Shown here: positions 21,892 through 33,754 of the stretch, in pieces | Numbering within the stretch: the first letter of the stretch is position 1 | Layout: each line of letters opens with the position of its first letter | NCBI GenBank assembly: GCA_030247855.1 | Contig: JAPDRN010000067.1 | Location: 124,001-188,000 of the forward strand | Direction of reading: 5' to 3' | Source of the DNA: Knufia peltigerae | Lineage: Eukaryota > Ascomycota > Eurotiomycetes > Chaetothyriales > Trichomeriaceae | Length of the DNA: 64,000 nt | Program-made: the position numbers and the translations under genes | Notes under the pieces: model-generated | Told to the model about the DNA's origin: nothing | Databases searched by the model: none | The model's input: only the letters and a program-made list of their open reading frames with translations

Positions 21892-22638
21892 ATGATCAAG
21901 GCCGTGGCAACGATGTGGGTGAAAAGAAGGTCTCACTATGGGTGTTAACGGCTTCTCAGCGTCTTCTCTTACTGGGCTCCATGATCAGGGACGCATTCGA
22001 TGCAAACAGCCTGCAGGGCAATGTTACTATACTAGTAATTACCAATGACACATGCCCTTCACTCACTTTCGGTCAATCTGGAATCTGACCAACTGGATGA
22101 GTTCGCCCGGCCCTATTGATAAATATTTGATAGACCGAGTATGGAAACTCATATGAGGCTTCGCAGCCCCTGCTTATATCTGAGAAGAGTGGGAATTGCC
22201 GCGGTTGTGGAATTACATCCGGAGTACGGTGTAAGACTACTGTGCACTCTGACTGGGTGTAGCCACTTCCGAAGCCAGCCGATCCCAATGGTGTTGACAG
22301 TGCTGATGCTCGCCTAGTGATGGGGTGTGCTATTCGTATGATATTCCTCACCACTATATCCGTACATTGTCAACTCTAGCACTCCGCCCTTCATAATATC
22401 TAATGGGGTTCTGGTGTTGCTCTAGGGCGTGTGGCTTACCGACCCATGCTTATGTCATCCCCCGCAGCCTCTCATAGTCAGATCCGCGAATAAGCGCAGC
22501 CATGAACGTGCCTCGGTCATAACAACATTCCAGTGTTCCTTTCCAGTTTCCTTTTCGTTCAAAGTGACTATTTCGACTAGAGTGTATTGACCTTGACGTT
22601 TGATCGCCATATTCCCCTCCAGATCACCATTTGCAAGC
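21892..22638. other. Intergenic, no gene seen
   Basis: 3' region of the small gene and promoter of the pyruvate decarboxylase gene. No coding signal beyond motif-free short frames. Confidence 0.5.
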
Positions 22639-24650
22639 ATGTCGGGTTCGACGGTCCCTATGGGCCAGTATCTCTTCAGGAGGATTAAAGAACTGGGCAC
22701 TGAACACATCCTCGGTGTTCCAGGAGATTTCAACCGTAAGTTCACAGGACCACGACCATTCTAGCGTAAGCACAGTCAATTGACCACACTCGCCCATAGT
22801 AACTTTACTCGACGAGATTTACAATGTTCCCGGTCTCAAATGGATTGGTTGTTGCAATGAACTCAACGGTGCCTACGCGGCTGATGGTTACACGCGGATC
22901 AAGGGGGCACCAGGCGTGTTGATTACGACCTATGCCGTGGGAGAGCTATCGGCCATGAACGGTGTTGCTGGAGCATATGCAGAACACGCAGGCATGATCC
23001 ATATCGTTGGCATGCCAGCGAGAGCCAGTAAGTCGACCGTTCGACACGGACGCGTGTGTCAAACGGGGGTATATGTGGACTTTGAACTAATATGGTTGTC
23101 AACCGAAAATAGTGCAAAAGGCCCGAGTCATGCTTCATCACACCATGGAACCAAACATGGACCATGCAATCTACATCAAGATGGCCGATCCTATCCGCAA
23201 AGACCATGCATATCTGATGGAAGACAATACCATGGCGGACGACATCGATCGAGTTATCGTCTCCTGCATGCATAGTCGGCTACCAGTCTACATCTATGTT
23301 CCTACAGATGTGGTGTCGGTCCAACTGGATGCCAAACGTCTAGAAACACCACTAGACCTGACGCTCCGCAACCCCGACGCAAAAACTGAAGACCAGATTG
23401 TCCAGAAGATCCTCTCTTCGGTCGCCACAGCATCGAATCCCTCTATCCTCGCAGACGTACTTGCTATCAGGCATGGAGGTCTCGATTTGACCAAGAAACT
23501 TGCCCAGATCACCCATTTTCCCAGTTTCTCAACGCCTTTGTCCAAGGGGGTCATTGACGAGACAGCTTCATACTATTACGGATTGTACAATGGTCAAGGT
23601 GAGCATCACCTCATTTTCAATACCGTAACATATTAATTTCTTCAAAGCATCATTCCCTGGAGTGGCGGAGGCGGTCGAAAAGTCCGACTTGGTTATCAAT
23701 CTCGGTCCACTGTTGTCGGATTCGAATACGGGCGGCTTCACCAGACAAATCAAAGACGAGAACCTAGTGCGTCTAGGGCACGATTTCGTGCAGATAAAAG
23801 GAGAAAAGTATGATGGATACCATTTCTTGCCTATCTTGCGGCGCCTAGTTGCAGAATTGGAAAAACAGCCGCAAAAGTACAATCTGCCTCGCCCACAAAA
23901 TGGTCAGAAGGTTGCGCCGCCAGTCCTGAACGACTCTAGATCAGGACAACTGAAACAATCCTTTGTCTGGCAGAGACTCGGCCGTTTCCTCAAGGACAAT
24001 GACATCGTCTTGGCGGAATCTGGCACCGCACAGTTCGGCATGCCTGATGCCACCTTCCCCCCGAATGCCAGATACATTACACAGATTTTCTGGTCGTCTA
24101 TCGGATACACCGTTGGCTCGTGCCTGGGAGCACTCGTGGCTGCCAAAGAGATGAAGTATCCCGGGCGTGTCGTACTCATCGTCGGTGAGGGTAGTATGCA
24201 AATGACTGTGCAGGAGATTGGTACTTATCTTCGCTATGGCTTCAAACCGATCATCTTCGTCATCAACAACAACGGGTACGCCATTGAAAGGGCCATTCAC
24301 GGTCCTGAGCAGGGTTACAATGATGTCAGTATGCTGTGGGATCATCAGAAAATGCTCGAGTTCTTCGGGGCGAGAGAGGAGACGGGTATCAAAGCCAAGA
24401 GCCGAGCGGCGAAGACCGTCGAGGATCTCGAAGCTGTTTTGAACGACAAGGACTTTGGCAGTGGAGAGATGGTCCAGGTGCGTTACTTCCACTTCTTACG
24501 ACTCGTAAGGCCAAGCTAACAATATCTTTTCAGCTCTGTGAAATTTTCATGGACACCTTTGATTACCCCTGGAGGTTGTCGAAGCAGCTGGAGATTGCGC
24601 GAGCACGTATGAAGCAGGAGGCTGCAAAGAGCAATGTTACGGCTGGTTGA
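22639..24650 (+). CDS. Pyruvate decarboxylase (thiamine diphosphate-dependent)
   Basis: Five exons: 22639-22735, 22800-23027, 23113-23598, 23648-24477, 24534-24650 (585 aa). It converts pyruvate to acetaldehyde and CO2 in the cytosol. N-terminal domain with VPGDFN (active-site Asp), CNELNGAYAADGYTR (Glu that activates the cofactor) and LHHTM (the paired His). The C-terminal cofactor domain has GEGSMQMTVQEI followed by INNNGYAIERAIHG, where relatives usually show GDGS and NNDGY; the Glu of the IE pair is present. Length fits the family. All four introns keep frame, with one at GDFN/L. The D-to-E change at the metal-binding motif is conservative but worth noting. A related 2-oxoacid decarboxylase activity cannot be excluded. 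Confidence 0.93.
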
Positions 24651-25055
24651 AGTGACTTTGCTTTTTAGACATGGTCAACATGATTTTACCCAAAGACTTA
24701 TTCGACTCGTCAATACAGATAGCATATAGTATAACCCTGTAGATTATCTTGTAAGCTAAGCGGCTTACGTCAATTACTAGCTGGTGATAACGCTGTCGTT
24801 GTCAAGTCCTCTACATGACAGACAAGGCTGAACGAGGCTGAGGGGCTCTTCATTACGGAGAAGCACATGAAGATAAAACGCGGTTCATGACCTCACTTCG
24901 GCTGCGGAGAGACCGCCAGTCCTGCGACGGGATAGTGCGACAACAACACTGCGCTTCACCGACCCTGAGTTCAGAACTTGTCCTGCGTTTTCCTTCTCTA
25001 CCCTCTTGCATATCATTATTTTTGTTCTCATCTTCACCATCTCACATTACCGACC
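24651..25055. other. Intergenic, no gene seen
   Basis: 3' region of the decarboxylase gene and promoter of the GDI gene. The last 90 bases are pyrimidine-rich, as often just upstream of fungal start codons. Confidence 0.55.
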
Positions 25056-26786
25056 ATGGATGAGATCGCTCCAGAATACGATGTCATTGTTCTAGGCACA
25101 GGTACGAATGGCCCCCAAAAATCAACAAATCATCACCTACCCCTCCATACTGACTGTGTTGGTTGATGACTAGGTCTGACTGAGTGTGTTCTATCCGGGC
25201 AAGTAGACCAGACTTTTTGGTATGCGATCAGTTAAATACTGACTTTTTTGTAGTGTCTTGTCTGTCAAAGGCAAGAAGGTCCTTCACATCGATCGAAACG
25301 ATCATTATGGCGGGTACGAGAGCGCAGCCTTTTATAAGAACGAGTAGAGATGACCATAGGGCACACACTGACAGTTACGAATAGTGAGGCCGCTTCAGTG
25401 AATATCGAGGCTGTAAGTGCGAGGAGAACACAAAGACCTAAAACCCCGGGCTGACACTATTGGGAATACATAGCTTTTCAAGAAATATGGCAACTTTCAA
25501 GACGGTCAGGAACCATGGAAGAAATACGGTCGGATCAACGACTGGAACGTCGACCTCGTGCCCAAACTCCTCATGGCCAATGGCGAACTCACCAACATTC
25601 TCGTTTCCACCGACGTCACTCGATACCTCGAATTCAAACAAATCGCAGGCAGCTTCGTGCAGCAGGGAACTGGGCCCAGGGCGACTGTGGCCAAGGTCCC
25701 ATCTACCGCTGGCGAAGCGCTGAGTTCTCCTTTGATGGGACTGTTTGAAAAGAGAAGGGCGAAGAAATTCTTGGAGTGGGTTGGTGCTTTTGAAGAGAAC
25801 AACCCTGCTACACATAATGGTACGTAGGATGAGACATACAGAGGTGGTGACGAGGAACGTTGGCTGACGCAAAGATATCTGATGCAGGACTCAACCTCAA
25901 CAAATGCACCATGAAAGAAGTCTACGACAAGTTTGGTCTGGAAGCCACGACCCGAGACTTTATCGGTCATTCCATGGCCCTTTACCCTACGGATGAATAC
26001 ATCGACACTCCGGGAATGGGCAAAGAGACGGTGGAGAGGATCCGACTGTACGCCAACTCGATGGCTCGATATGGCAAATCCCCTTACATTTACCCCCTCT
26101 ACGGTCTCGGTGAACTTCCCCAGGGGTTCGCCCGTCTTTCCGCCATCTACGGAGGAACGTACATGCTCAACACCTCCATCGATGAGATTCAGTACGACGG
26201 CAGCAAGGTCAGCGGCATCCAGGCCACGATGCGCGAGCGGGGCGAGGAAGGAGAAGGGATGAAGTTCAGCACCAAGACGAAAATGATCTTGGGTGACCCA
26301 TCTTACTTCCCTGGCAAGGTGCAGGTCGTCGGTCATCTGCTCAAGGCCATTTGCATTCTCAACCACCCACTCGACAAGACGGCCGACAGTGACTCGTTGC
26401 AGCTCATCATCCCTCAATCCCAGGTCGGTCGCAAACACGACATCTACATCGCCATGGTGTCGTCGGCGCACAACGTCTGCCCGAAGGGTTACTACATCGC
26501 CATCGTTTCCACCATCGCGGAGACGTCCGCCAACCACCACCTCGAACTTCAACCTGGCCTCGAGCGACTGGGTAGGATCGAAGAGAAGTTCATGGGTCCA
26601 CCGATCCCCTTGTACCAACCTCTGGAGAGCGGTGTGAATGACCAGATCTTCATCTCCAACAGTTTCGACGCTTCGAGTCATTTCGAGACCGTCACCGAGA
26701 ACGTTCGGGACATTTACCGTCGGGCGATGGGCGAGGAGTTGAAGGTGGAAGGACTGAGAGAAGGCCAGACCTTGGCAGAGGAGTGA
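25056..26786 (+). CDS. GDI1: Rab GDP-dissociation inhibitor
   Basis: Six exons: 25056-25101, 25174-25198, 25254-25313, 25385-25412, 25474-25819, 25888-26786 (467 aa). Spliced start MDEIAPEYDVIVLGTGLTEC, then [53 protein letters not shown] and MALYPTDEYIDTPGMG are near-invariant GDI sequence, and YGLGELPQGFARLSAIYGGTYMLN is the second Rab-binding block. It extracts prenylated GDP-bound Rab GTPases from membranes and recycles them; cytosolic and normally essential. Five small introns crowd the first 830 bases. Intron 2 (25199-25253) starts with GC rather than GT: GCAAGT is the only donor that rebuilds [11 protein letters not shown] in frame. No other paralog is in the window. Confidence 0.96.
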
Positions 26787-27251
26787 GAGACGTGAGAGAG
26801 AATGTGAAGTCGAATCTTACATTGGATGTGACTTTTGCCAGATCAAACAAGTACCCCATGTCTCTTGTCAGTTGATGCAGATTCCTTCTTCGTTCAAGTC
26901 CGTCCTACCCTTGAAATCTCACTTGCATGGCGTAAGGAGTTTGTCCAATACAGTTCTGCCAATCTCGAGTCAAATGAGGTGGTTGATATCTTGAGATGGT
27001 TTAGACGACAAACACATATACTTGGTCACTCAAGTCATACTCGGTCGGTCGGTCGGTCAATTGGTCAGTCATAGTCAAATCACACTCTCATACACGTTTT
27101 GGAACCAATTCATCATTTTTTGGTGCTGTATTTGGTCTCTCTTTCTTACAGTTTACCTTTTTTCCCCCTTCATTCTCAACCCTTTTCGAGTCCTCTACCA
27201 GAAATAGAAGGCTGACTGTCGTCTGGTACGTTACTTGTGTCATTTCACCTA
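26787..27251. other. Convergent intergenic region with a GGTC microsatellite
   Basis: Lies between the 3' ends of the GDI gene and the EXPERA gene. Around 27041-27060 there is a run of four to five tandem GGTC units. T-rich stretches follow, probably transcript-end signals. No gene. Confidence 0.55.
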
Positions 27252-28184
27252 TTATGTTGTCTTGTTCTTTTCCTTCTTCTCGGTAACAGCACCAACATCA
27301 GAACCAGCAATGATTTGTTTTTTGACTCGAATAAAAGAATCAACACCGATAAAAATGGCTAAAACAAATTTGAGTAGAGAATACGTCAGCAGTGTACTTT
27401 TGTACAAGTGTTCCTGGAGAGTCAAAATCCCAAGAAAGAAACATACCCAAAACCAAATAAGGAACGTATAATCGATATAGTCGGTTTCTTTGTGAGGTCA
27501 CGTAACCATTCCAAGAACCGATATCGGCGACACATGTGAGTGTGGTTATACCAGTCTCGACCGAGAAGAGTAAAAGATTCAGACCCAACAGTTTGTGGTC
27601 TAACGGCGATTCCGTTTGAACATGTCAGTCATTAGACAATACGGAAGAAATGAAAGAAAGCAACACAAGAGACAAAGTGACCTTTTGGTATGGCCCGTAA
27701 CATCCAGAGAGAAAGAGGTAAATGGTACAAGGCCTCGATGTACATGTACCAATTGAACCATCTCGGTGGGTTCGCAAAGAATTTATCATTGTATTTCATG
27801 ATCATGTATTCGTGGAGAGTGTAGGAAAGTCTGGGACGTAAATTGGTGGGCCACAAGGGACCTAGGTCGACCACTGTTTTTTTTATATATTTTGTTTTGA
27901 TATCGTTAGAATTTTGATACATGAGTCACGGCGGTATATGTGGAAATTGACAATGATGGTAGGGGATGTAGGGAGGGTGAGAAGAGAGTAGTCAGATGCG
28001 ATGGAGGAGAAGCAAGACCAGGGGAGGGAAGGAAATGTGCATCTCTAATCAAAGGTCTCAGGGTAAACGACTTACAGAGCATGATTGGAATATGAATGGT
28101 GAAAAAGACCAGGTACAACATGTCCAATTTCCTCGACGATAGTGGACGACGAGGACGACGGAGGTGTTGCGGTGGTGGTGCCAT
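27252..28184 (-). CDS. EXPERA-domain membrane protein, TMEM97/sigma-2-receptor-like
   Basis: Four exons on the minus strand: 28184-28076, 27873-27682, 27599-27447, 27358-27252 (186 aa). Four membrane segments: KLDMLYLVFFTIHIPIML, then VDLGPLWP..., a second with WYMYIEALYHLPLSLWML, a third with LNLLLFSVETGITTLTC, and a fourth with YVPYLVLAIFIGVD, followed by a Lys-rich tail KKEKNKTT. This is the EXPERA layout of TMEM97/Mac30-like ER proteins, which bind sterol-like ligands and affect cholesterol transport in animals; the fungal role is not established. The tail resembles a lysine-type ER-retention region. Intron 1 is 202 nt; the last intron, 88 nt, is skipped by the long open frame, so naive annotation would misread the C-terminus. 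Confidence 0.88.
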
Positions 28185-28892
28185 GATGGATGAATTGAAC
28201 AGATTGAAGTGGTCTATGGATAGTGAGTTGACCCTTTTCCGATTATCTGAATACTCGCGCAAGGATCGGAAAGACAGGATACGACCGCATTCGGGGTAGT
28301 ACCCGACGGAGAGAGAGGAGGAAGCAATCAAGACGAAATCAAAATGATATCGAAAAACAAGATGAGAATGGTTATTTATGAACGCGTCGTCGTGGTGAAA
28401 ATCCCCCCTAATTTAGTACTTCGTAGGGGTGACTAAATGGTGGTTTGGGTTCAAAAACCTCGGGTAAATAGAACAAAGAACCTGATCGATATAAACAAAA
28501 ACCAATAGGCACGCACCGTGGTAGACTCGTGGTATGTTTTGAACATTTTTCAAGTGTGCGTATACAGAGTAGATTACCTACAAATTAGCTAAGTATACTT
28601 CAGGTGCTTCCTCACGTCTTCACGTTTTTATATATACGAAATCAAATTTAGTGTCATCGCTGTACATACTTGTTGATTGCTTCTCCCCCCCTCCCCCTTA
28701 CGGACAGATCGTTGAGCCACATGCTCTCTCATACCTAGCCATCTAGATCCCTGTACCCAGATATCAAAACTAGTGTACCAAACGTACCAAAGTAACCTCG
28801 TATTACTAGCTACCTAGGTAGATTGTGTTATGCTAGGTATGTTTCTAGGTAAGCAAAACTAAAGGACCACCGCGTCATCATCTTCCATCCTT
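28185..28892. other. Intergenic with TACCTAGGTA motif
   Basis: Upstream of the EXPERA gene and downstream of the nucleoporin gene. It contains an exact TACCTAGGTA at 28811-28820 and nearby half copies (CTAGGTA) up to 28855. No gene recognised. Confidence 0.5.
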
Positions 28893-31800
28893 TCATCCCA
28901 AAACCTGTCCAACCTGTTCAATCACCGCACGACAGATTTGTATAGTCTCGTCGTCCAAACCTGCAGATTTCCCTTGTTGCAAAACAACCTGCAGGGTCTC
29001 GGCCACGCGAGCGGCACCGGCTTCGCTGCCAAAAATGATGGACCCCACCCTCATGGAATCATGGAACCATTTCCCAACCACGTACACCAAATCAGAAGCG
29101 ATGTATCTCCGGTTGGTGCCCATGAACGGTGGATCTCCAGTAAAGAACACCGTCTCCAGCACCTCAAAAAGTCTTTCGTGTGCGACCTCCAGATCCAGGA
29201 AAATATCAACCACCCAGTGAGGTGGAGCGACGTTCCGTTGTTGTTCAAACGAATACTTTTCGAGAATCAACAAAAGCGTGTCCACCGGGAATGTCGTCTC
29301 GGAAACTCGCAGCTTGCTCCCCAAGCTTCGAACCGTTTCGGCCATGGCCTCAAAGGGTTGGATTTCTCCCTTGGCCACAGTCTTGTCGTGAACCACCTGG
29401 AACAATTGTTGCCACGTTTGTTTGATCTGAGATGCGTCACGGTGGTCTGCCGCCTGATAAATCAGCAGGCAAATATCATAATATCCAGCATTGTCTGCAA
29501 AGTCGTTGAACAGACTGGTAATGTCGAGGATCACACCATTCACGCGATCCAGCACCTCCTTCTTGCGTTCTCCTGCCAACCGGTCGTCATCGCGCAACCG
29601 CTGCAATATTTCGTCTTGGATGATGGCAATGTCGAGCAATTCCGAAATTTCCAAAAGCAATTGCTGCTTGATTTTGCGATTCCCCCCAGGTGTATACGTC
29701 GAGGCATTGGCCTTTGCTCTGCTCAGATACTCGATTCTCTTCTCGAGAGTCAACGGGAAAGGACTTCTGGCGAGCTGTAGTTGAATCTTTGCGGCGTCTG
29801 AGAACTGACTCGTTTGCCCGTAATACTTCCACAAAAGATCAGCATACGTGATGTCCTCGGACGATTTTCGTTGAAGGTAGGTGACGATGAAAGACGATTC
29901 TGTAGCTAGCAGCCGATCATACCAGCCTTGTTGAATGTACCAATCGTACAAATTGGTCAAAAACGCTTCGTCTTTGGATCTGCCAATCACATCATACGCT
30001 TCATTCCTCCTTGTGGCAGCAAGGGTAGGCCTGCCGTCCACAAAATTCGGGCCTTGTTCAGTGCTCCGATCGACCGCACTGACAACCTCGTGGATAAGAT
30101 CATAGCATTGCGTCCTTAGGTCAAATTTCGATTTTCGGCTATCGGCGTCTGGGCGGCCATCTACCATCCACGACAATGCTTCATTCGCCTTGTCCCTTTC
30201 ATGCGCCACCCGTAAGGCTAATTGGATTGCACCAGCGTAGAACTGCAATTCTGTATACTGCTTGACAGCTGATTGCAGATAGTCCATCGGAAGGCTGTGT
30301 GCCACTTGCTCAAACAACTTCAAGCTTTCGTTGAGTAGATTGCGAGAGAACTCGGCATTACTTCCTGCCTCATTGGCTCTCTTGAGTTGTTCTTGGGCTT
30401 TGAAAATCACAACATCATCCGCGCTACAAAAGCTGCCACACTTCCTCCTCAAAGCTTCGGCTATCGTCTCGACATTGGATCCTTTGGCAATATTGCGATT
30501 AACAATGGCCTTGACCAATTCCTTTGCCAAATCGTAGCCGGTCTTTGTCGTGAAGAGTTCCTCAAAGGTCAACTTGAGCATTCCTGGCCTCGAGGATTCT
30601 GGCAAAAGTGGAATGAGTTCCGCAACTTTCTCATCGAATAGAACAAGGACGAAGGAGAGGCCTTCAATGGTATCAGAAGTGAACTTGACCAGGGAATGAA
30701 GAGCGCGGTGTTCTCCCTTGAGCGCAATCTCATCATCTTTGGTACTGGCATTGGACAAGTCATCTGGACCGCTTAGACCCTTGATGAAACTTTTGTTGGT
30801 CTTGAAGAACCTCTGCAGAGATGACAAAGCCTCTTGCACGTCTCGCAGCTTCTTCAACGGTACAGCGGGATTGATCTGATACCCTGTGGGAGTGGTAGCT
30901 TCAACTGCAATCACATTGCGCCAGGTCGATCGCAGTATTCGGGAGATGTATAGGGCGGTTGCTGCATGTCGGGGTGACGGTCGTACAGCATCAATCAGCG
31001 GTACTGATTTGTCGGTGATCGAATTCTGATTGATACTAGGCTTGCCACCATATTCAATGAACGTCTTTCGGGCCAACTCCAGTACTTCAGGGTCGTTAAC
31101 CCGTGCAGAGTATGTGTCTTTGGTTACTTCAACACCTTGACCGCAAGCGACGGCGAGAGCTGTTGCCAAGGTCTCGGTTCTACCATAAGCTCTGATCAAA
31201 TTGTTGACCTCGTTTTGGAAACCTTCAGAACCTCCCAGTCGGCTGACTGCAGCAAAAATGTCCACCAGTCGTCGCCGCTTGATGATGTGAACGCCGGTAT
31301 TCGTGAGAACAGCCACCTCAGGGGTGGGCTTATCAAACTGAACAGCCAAGTCATTGCCGTAACCGGCAGGATTAGATATTGGAGGTGAATACGGGACCAC
31401 GAGTCCGATATCTTCTGCACGGCTGCCTAGGGACAACCAAATCGCAGTCTCGGTAGAGCGCCCAGGCTGACCAGCTTCAGCCGGCCGAATGAGTCTACCA
31501 GCATCGGGAGCGGATACAAATAACTGATCAACCTGGGCATTGGCATCCCTGGCGACGAACCCAAAAAAATATCCAGGAGAATATCTCGCTGCAAGTCTTG
31601 TCATGGTCAAAGTCTTGATAGGTACATGCACGCTGCTGGAAGGATCTGTGCTCACGGAAGCCAGCGACAGTCCAGGCGCGCTGGTCACAGGAGGGGTCTT
31701 CACATGTTGTGCTTGCATCGTGATACTCCCAATCGCTCCAGACGCTGACCAGTATCCCGAACTTGTCGCACTCAGGTAAATCCGATATCCAGTGGCAGTT

Positions 31801-32978
31801 GTGGCAACAAGGTGATACCTCGATGCCTCGGAGGCTGGAATAGCTGATATTGCGACAATCGGGACGCGAGGATTGATGGTCTCATTCTGACTGATGATGT
31901 GACCTATATTGGCATAAATTTGCACAGCAGGCTTGTCAATCACCTTTCGTAATGTACCATCCGACTCCCTATGGAATGCTCGGATATTGGACAAAGACGA
32001 TAAAGTATAGAGCATGTCGCGACTGTCGTCTACAACAATCTGCTCTACGTGTTCTTTGTCCCCTCCTCGCAGCGAGTCCCAGGTCCAAGTCAAAGACTTT
32101 CCGACGCCTGCAGTGTGGCAGATTTTCGAACAGCGGCTAGAAAACCATCCATCTTCTTGTTGGTAAGAGAGCTCGTAGAGCTCATTCTCCGACCGGCCAC
32201 CAAAGAATATCCTTCCAGTCTTCGCCGAACCGGCAATGACGCTGACATCCAAGCCCTTTGTCGAAGTCGACATTCCAGTTTGGAAAAGCGAAAGTCCTGC
32301 AGATGCGCCCGGGCTGGGGTCGGTTCCCAAGGCGAGCAGCATTATCTCCGAGGTCGTGGCCAAAACGATAGCGTGTGTAATATGGGGAAGGAAAACACCG
32401 GCTCGGGGCTTCACCAGCTTGACTGCGAGAATGCTATGCGGTTGTCCCTCAAATCCGAGCAATTCAGGCTTCGGCGCTGTATAATCCCACATGTAAAGTG
32501 CATTGTCGATGGTCGTCCAGGCGTACCTCAATTCCGCAAAGAGTCCCATACTCGTGGACAGTTGCGCATTGTTGTACTGCTCAAATATCTCATCCGGGAT
32601 TTTGTATACCCCAGCCTTTTGAAACGGCGCCCATGTCGTCGAGCCTTGGATATCATAGTCTGCAGAATAGCCCTGAGCCAAGTAGTTCTCAACCTCTGGG
32701 AATCTCGATTCGCTCGCAAAGGCTTCGTTTATCGTGCGTGCGGCCCTCTCGAGAGGCTCGAGAGATTCAGGTTGCCTTATTGAACTTTGGGCAGGAGTTT
32801 CGGCGGCTCTTGTGGTTACGAGACTTGTGGAGGTGCCCTGAGGTGTAATGCTGGGCCGGGAGAGCGGCGTCCCTGGAGACTGGAATGAGGGAGCAGGTAT
32901 CACAGGTCTTGTGGCAGGGGTTTGAGGCCATACACCAGGTACTGGCCGGGCTGGTGTTTGTGGTATCGTCGTGGCCAT
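28893..32978 (-). CDS. Nuclear pore inner-ring nucleoporin Nup155/Nup170
   Basis: Single exon, 1361 aa. The N-terminal half is a beta-propeller-like region starting near residue 80 (AAR..NEAFASESRFPEVENYLAQG, split here for brevity), with RYAWTTIDNALYMWDY a hallmark of the family. The C-terminal half is an alpha-helical solenoid with LFEQVAHSLPMDYLQSAVKQ, IQLALRVAHERDKANEALSW and RNVAPPHWVVDIFLDL. Scaffold protein of the nuclear pore inner ring, linking it to the membrane. The first 75 residues are Pro/Thr-rich and disordered. The start is the ATG at 32978; the frame runs three codons further upstream only via TTG. Intron-free over 4 kb, in contrast to its neighbours. Confidence 0.94.
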   Translation of the reverse strand: MATTIPQTPARPVPGVWPQTPATRPVIPAPSFQSPGTPLSRPSITPQGTSTSLVTTRAAETPAQSSIRQPESLEPLERAARTINEAFASESRFPEVENYLAQGYSADYDIQGSTTWAPFQKAGVYKIPDEIFEQYNNAQLSTSMGLFAELRYAWTTIDNALYMWDYTAPKPELLGFEGQPHSILAVKLVKPRAGVFLPHITHAIVLATTSEIMLLALGTDPSPGASAGLSLFQTGMSTSTKGLDVSVIAGSAKTGRIFFGGRSENELYELSYQQEDGWFSSRCSKICHTAGVGKSLTWTWDSLRGGDKEHVEQIVVDDSRDMLYTLSSLSNIRAFHRESDGTLRKVIDKPAVQIYANIGHIISQNETINPRVPIVAISAIPASEASRYHLVATTATGYRIYLSATSSGYWSASGAIGSITMQAQHVKTPPVTSAPGLSLASVSTDPSSSVHVPIKTLTMTRLAARYSPGYFFGFVARDANAQVDQLFVSAPDAGRLIRPAEAGQPGRSTETAIWLSLGSRAEDIGLVVPYSPPISNPAGYGNDLAVQFDKPTPEVAVLTNTGVHIIKRRRLVDIFAAVSRLGGSEGFQNEVNNLIRAYGRTETLATALAVACGQGVEVTKDTYSARVNDPEVLELARKTFIEYGGKPSINQNSITDKSVPLIDAVRPSPRHAATALYISRILRSTWRNVIAVEATTPTGYQINPAVPLKKLRDVQEALSSLQRFFKTNKSFIKGLSGPDDLSNASTKDDEIALKGEHRALHSLVKFTSDTIEGLSFVLVLFDEKVAELIPLLPESSRPGMLKLTFEELFTTKTGYDLAKELVKAIVNRNIAKGSNVETIAEALRRKCGSFCSADDVVIFKAQEQLKRANEAGSNAEFSRNLLNESLKLFEQVAHSLPMDYLQSAVKQYTELQFYAGAIQLALRVAHERDKANEALSWMVDGRPDADSRKSKFDLRTQCYDLIHEVVSAVDRSTEQGPNFVDGRPTLAATRRNEAYDVIGRSKDEAFLTNLYDWYIQQGWYDRLLATESSFIVTYLQRKSSEDITYADLLWKYYGQTSQFSDAAKIQLQLARSPFPLTLEKRIEYLSRAKANASTYTPGGNRKIKQQLLLEISELLDIAIIQDEILQRLRDDDRLAGERKKEVLDRVNGVILDITSLFNDFADNAGYYDICLLIYQAADHRDASQIKQTWQQLFQVVHDKTVAKGEIQPFEAMAETVRSLGSKLRVSETTFPVDTLLLILEKYSFEQQRNVAPPHWVVDIFLDLEVAHERLFEVLETVFFTGDPPFMGTNRRYIASDLVYVVGKWFHDSMRVGSIIFGSEAGAARVAETLQVVLQQGKSAGLDDETIQICRAVIEQVGQVLG

Positions 32979-33754
32979 GGTTGCCAAAGTCGCGTCGACC
33001 GCAAAGTTGAAATTATTGGAAATGCATTAATGGTCGCGATCCGCACGAGGCGGCGATCAAAAATTTAGAGGAGGGTTCCGTCCAAGACTCAAGGAAACTG
33101 CCAAAGGATAGGAGACTTGGTACGAATTAATGATGGAAATATGGTTTACCCTTCGTCTTGAATAAATGTTTCCCTGCGCTCGGCAAAGCAGCTTCAGACG
33201 CGCTCATTGAAGGGCAGCCTTGCCAAGCCATGATTACATCAGCAGCTATACGTTGTCCAGCCTCGTAGTTCTATGCTATGGACTTGAAGAGGGATATAGG
33301 TATATTAAATGACTTATAGGTATGCTAGATCGTGCTCCAGAACGTCTACTATACTCCAAGATCTACAAACCTTCAGTCTTGCCAAGTTGGTAGTTGGTGG
33401 TACTCCCAAGACCGGTCTTTCCAGTCAAGGCACCATCCTGTGCCTTAGTACTAAGGCTCTTGCAAATGAAGGGTCCAGGACATACTGTCCAATGAACTTA
33501 CTTAGACATATCGTATGGTTCGCTTGTGGCAAATGGTGAGAAACGCTCTATACAACAATAGTATCCCTTGCTTGAGTGTCGACACCAAAAGATTCTCAAC
33601 CGGATTAAGTTTAGTCCCAGGAACATTGTTCTCCAACTGAGATCTGGGGAAATCTGATTGTCGTGCACAGCAGAACATCTTTTTAGTTCTCGGATCAAGG
33701 TAGAGTTCTACAACATATTCTCGATCGCCCAATACAACAAAACGGCTGTCCGAC
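32979..33754. promoter_or_regulatory. Divergent promoter region, nucleoporin / YqeY gene
   Basis: 775 bp between two genes transcribed away from each other. Several short open frames, none with motifs. No specific sites identified. Confidence 0.45.

Noticed and set aside
25506..26681. 391-codon open frame opposite the GDI gene
   Set aside because: Overlaps near-invariant GDI exons on the other strand; its sequence has no recognisable domain.
32049..32783. 244-codon plus-strand frame inside the nucleoporin gene
   Set aside because: Shadow of the Nup155/170 coding sequence.
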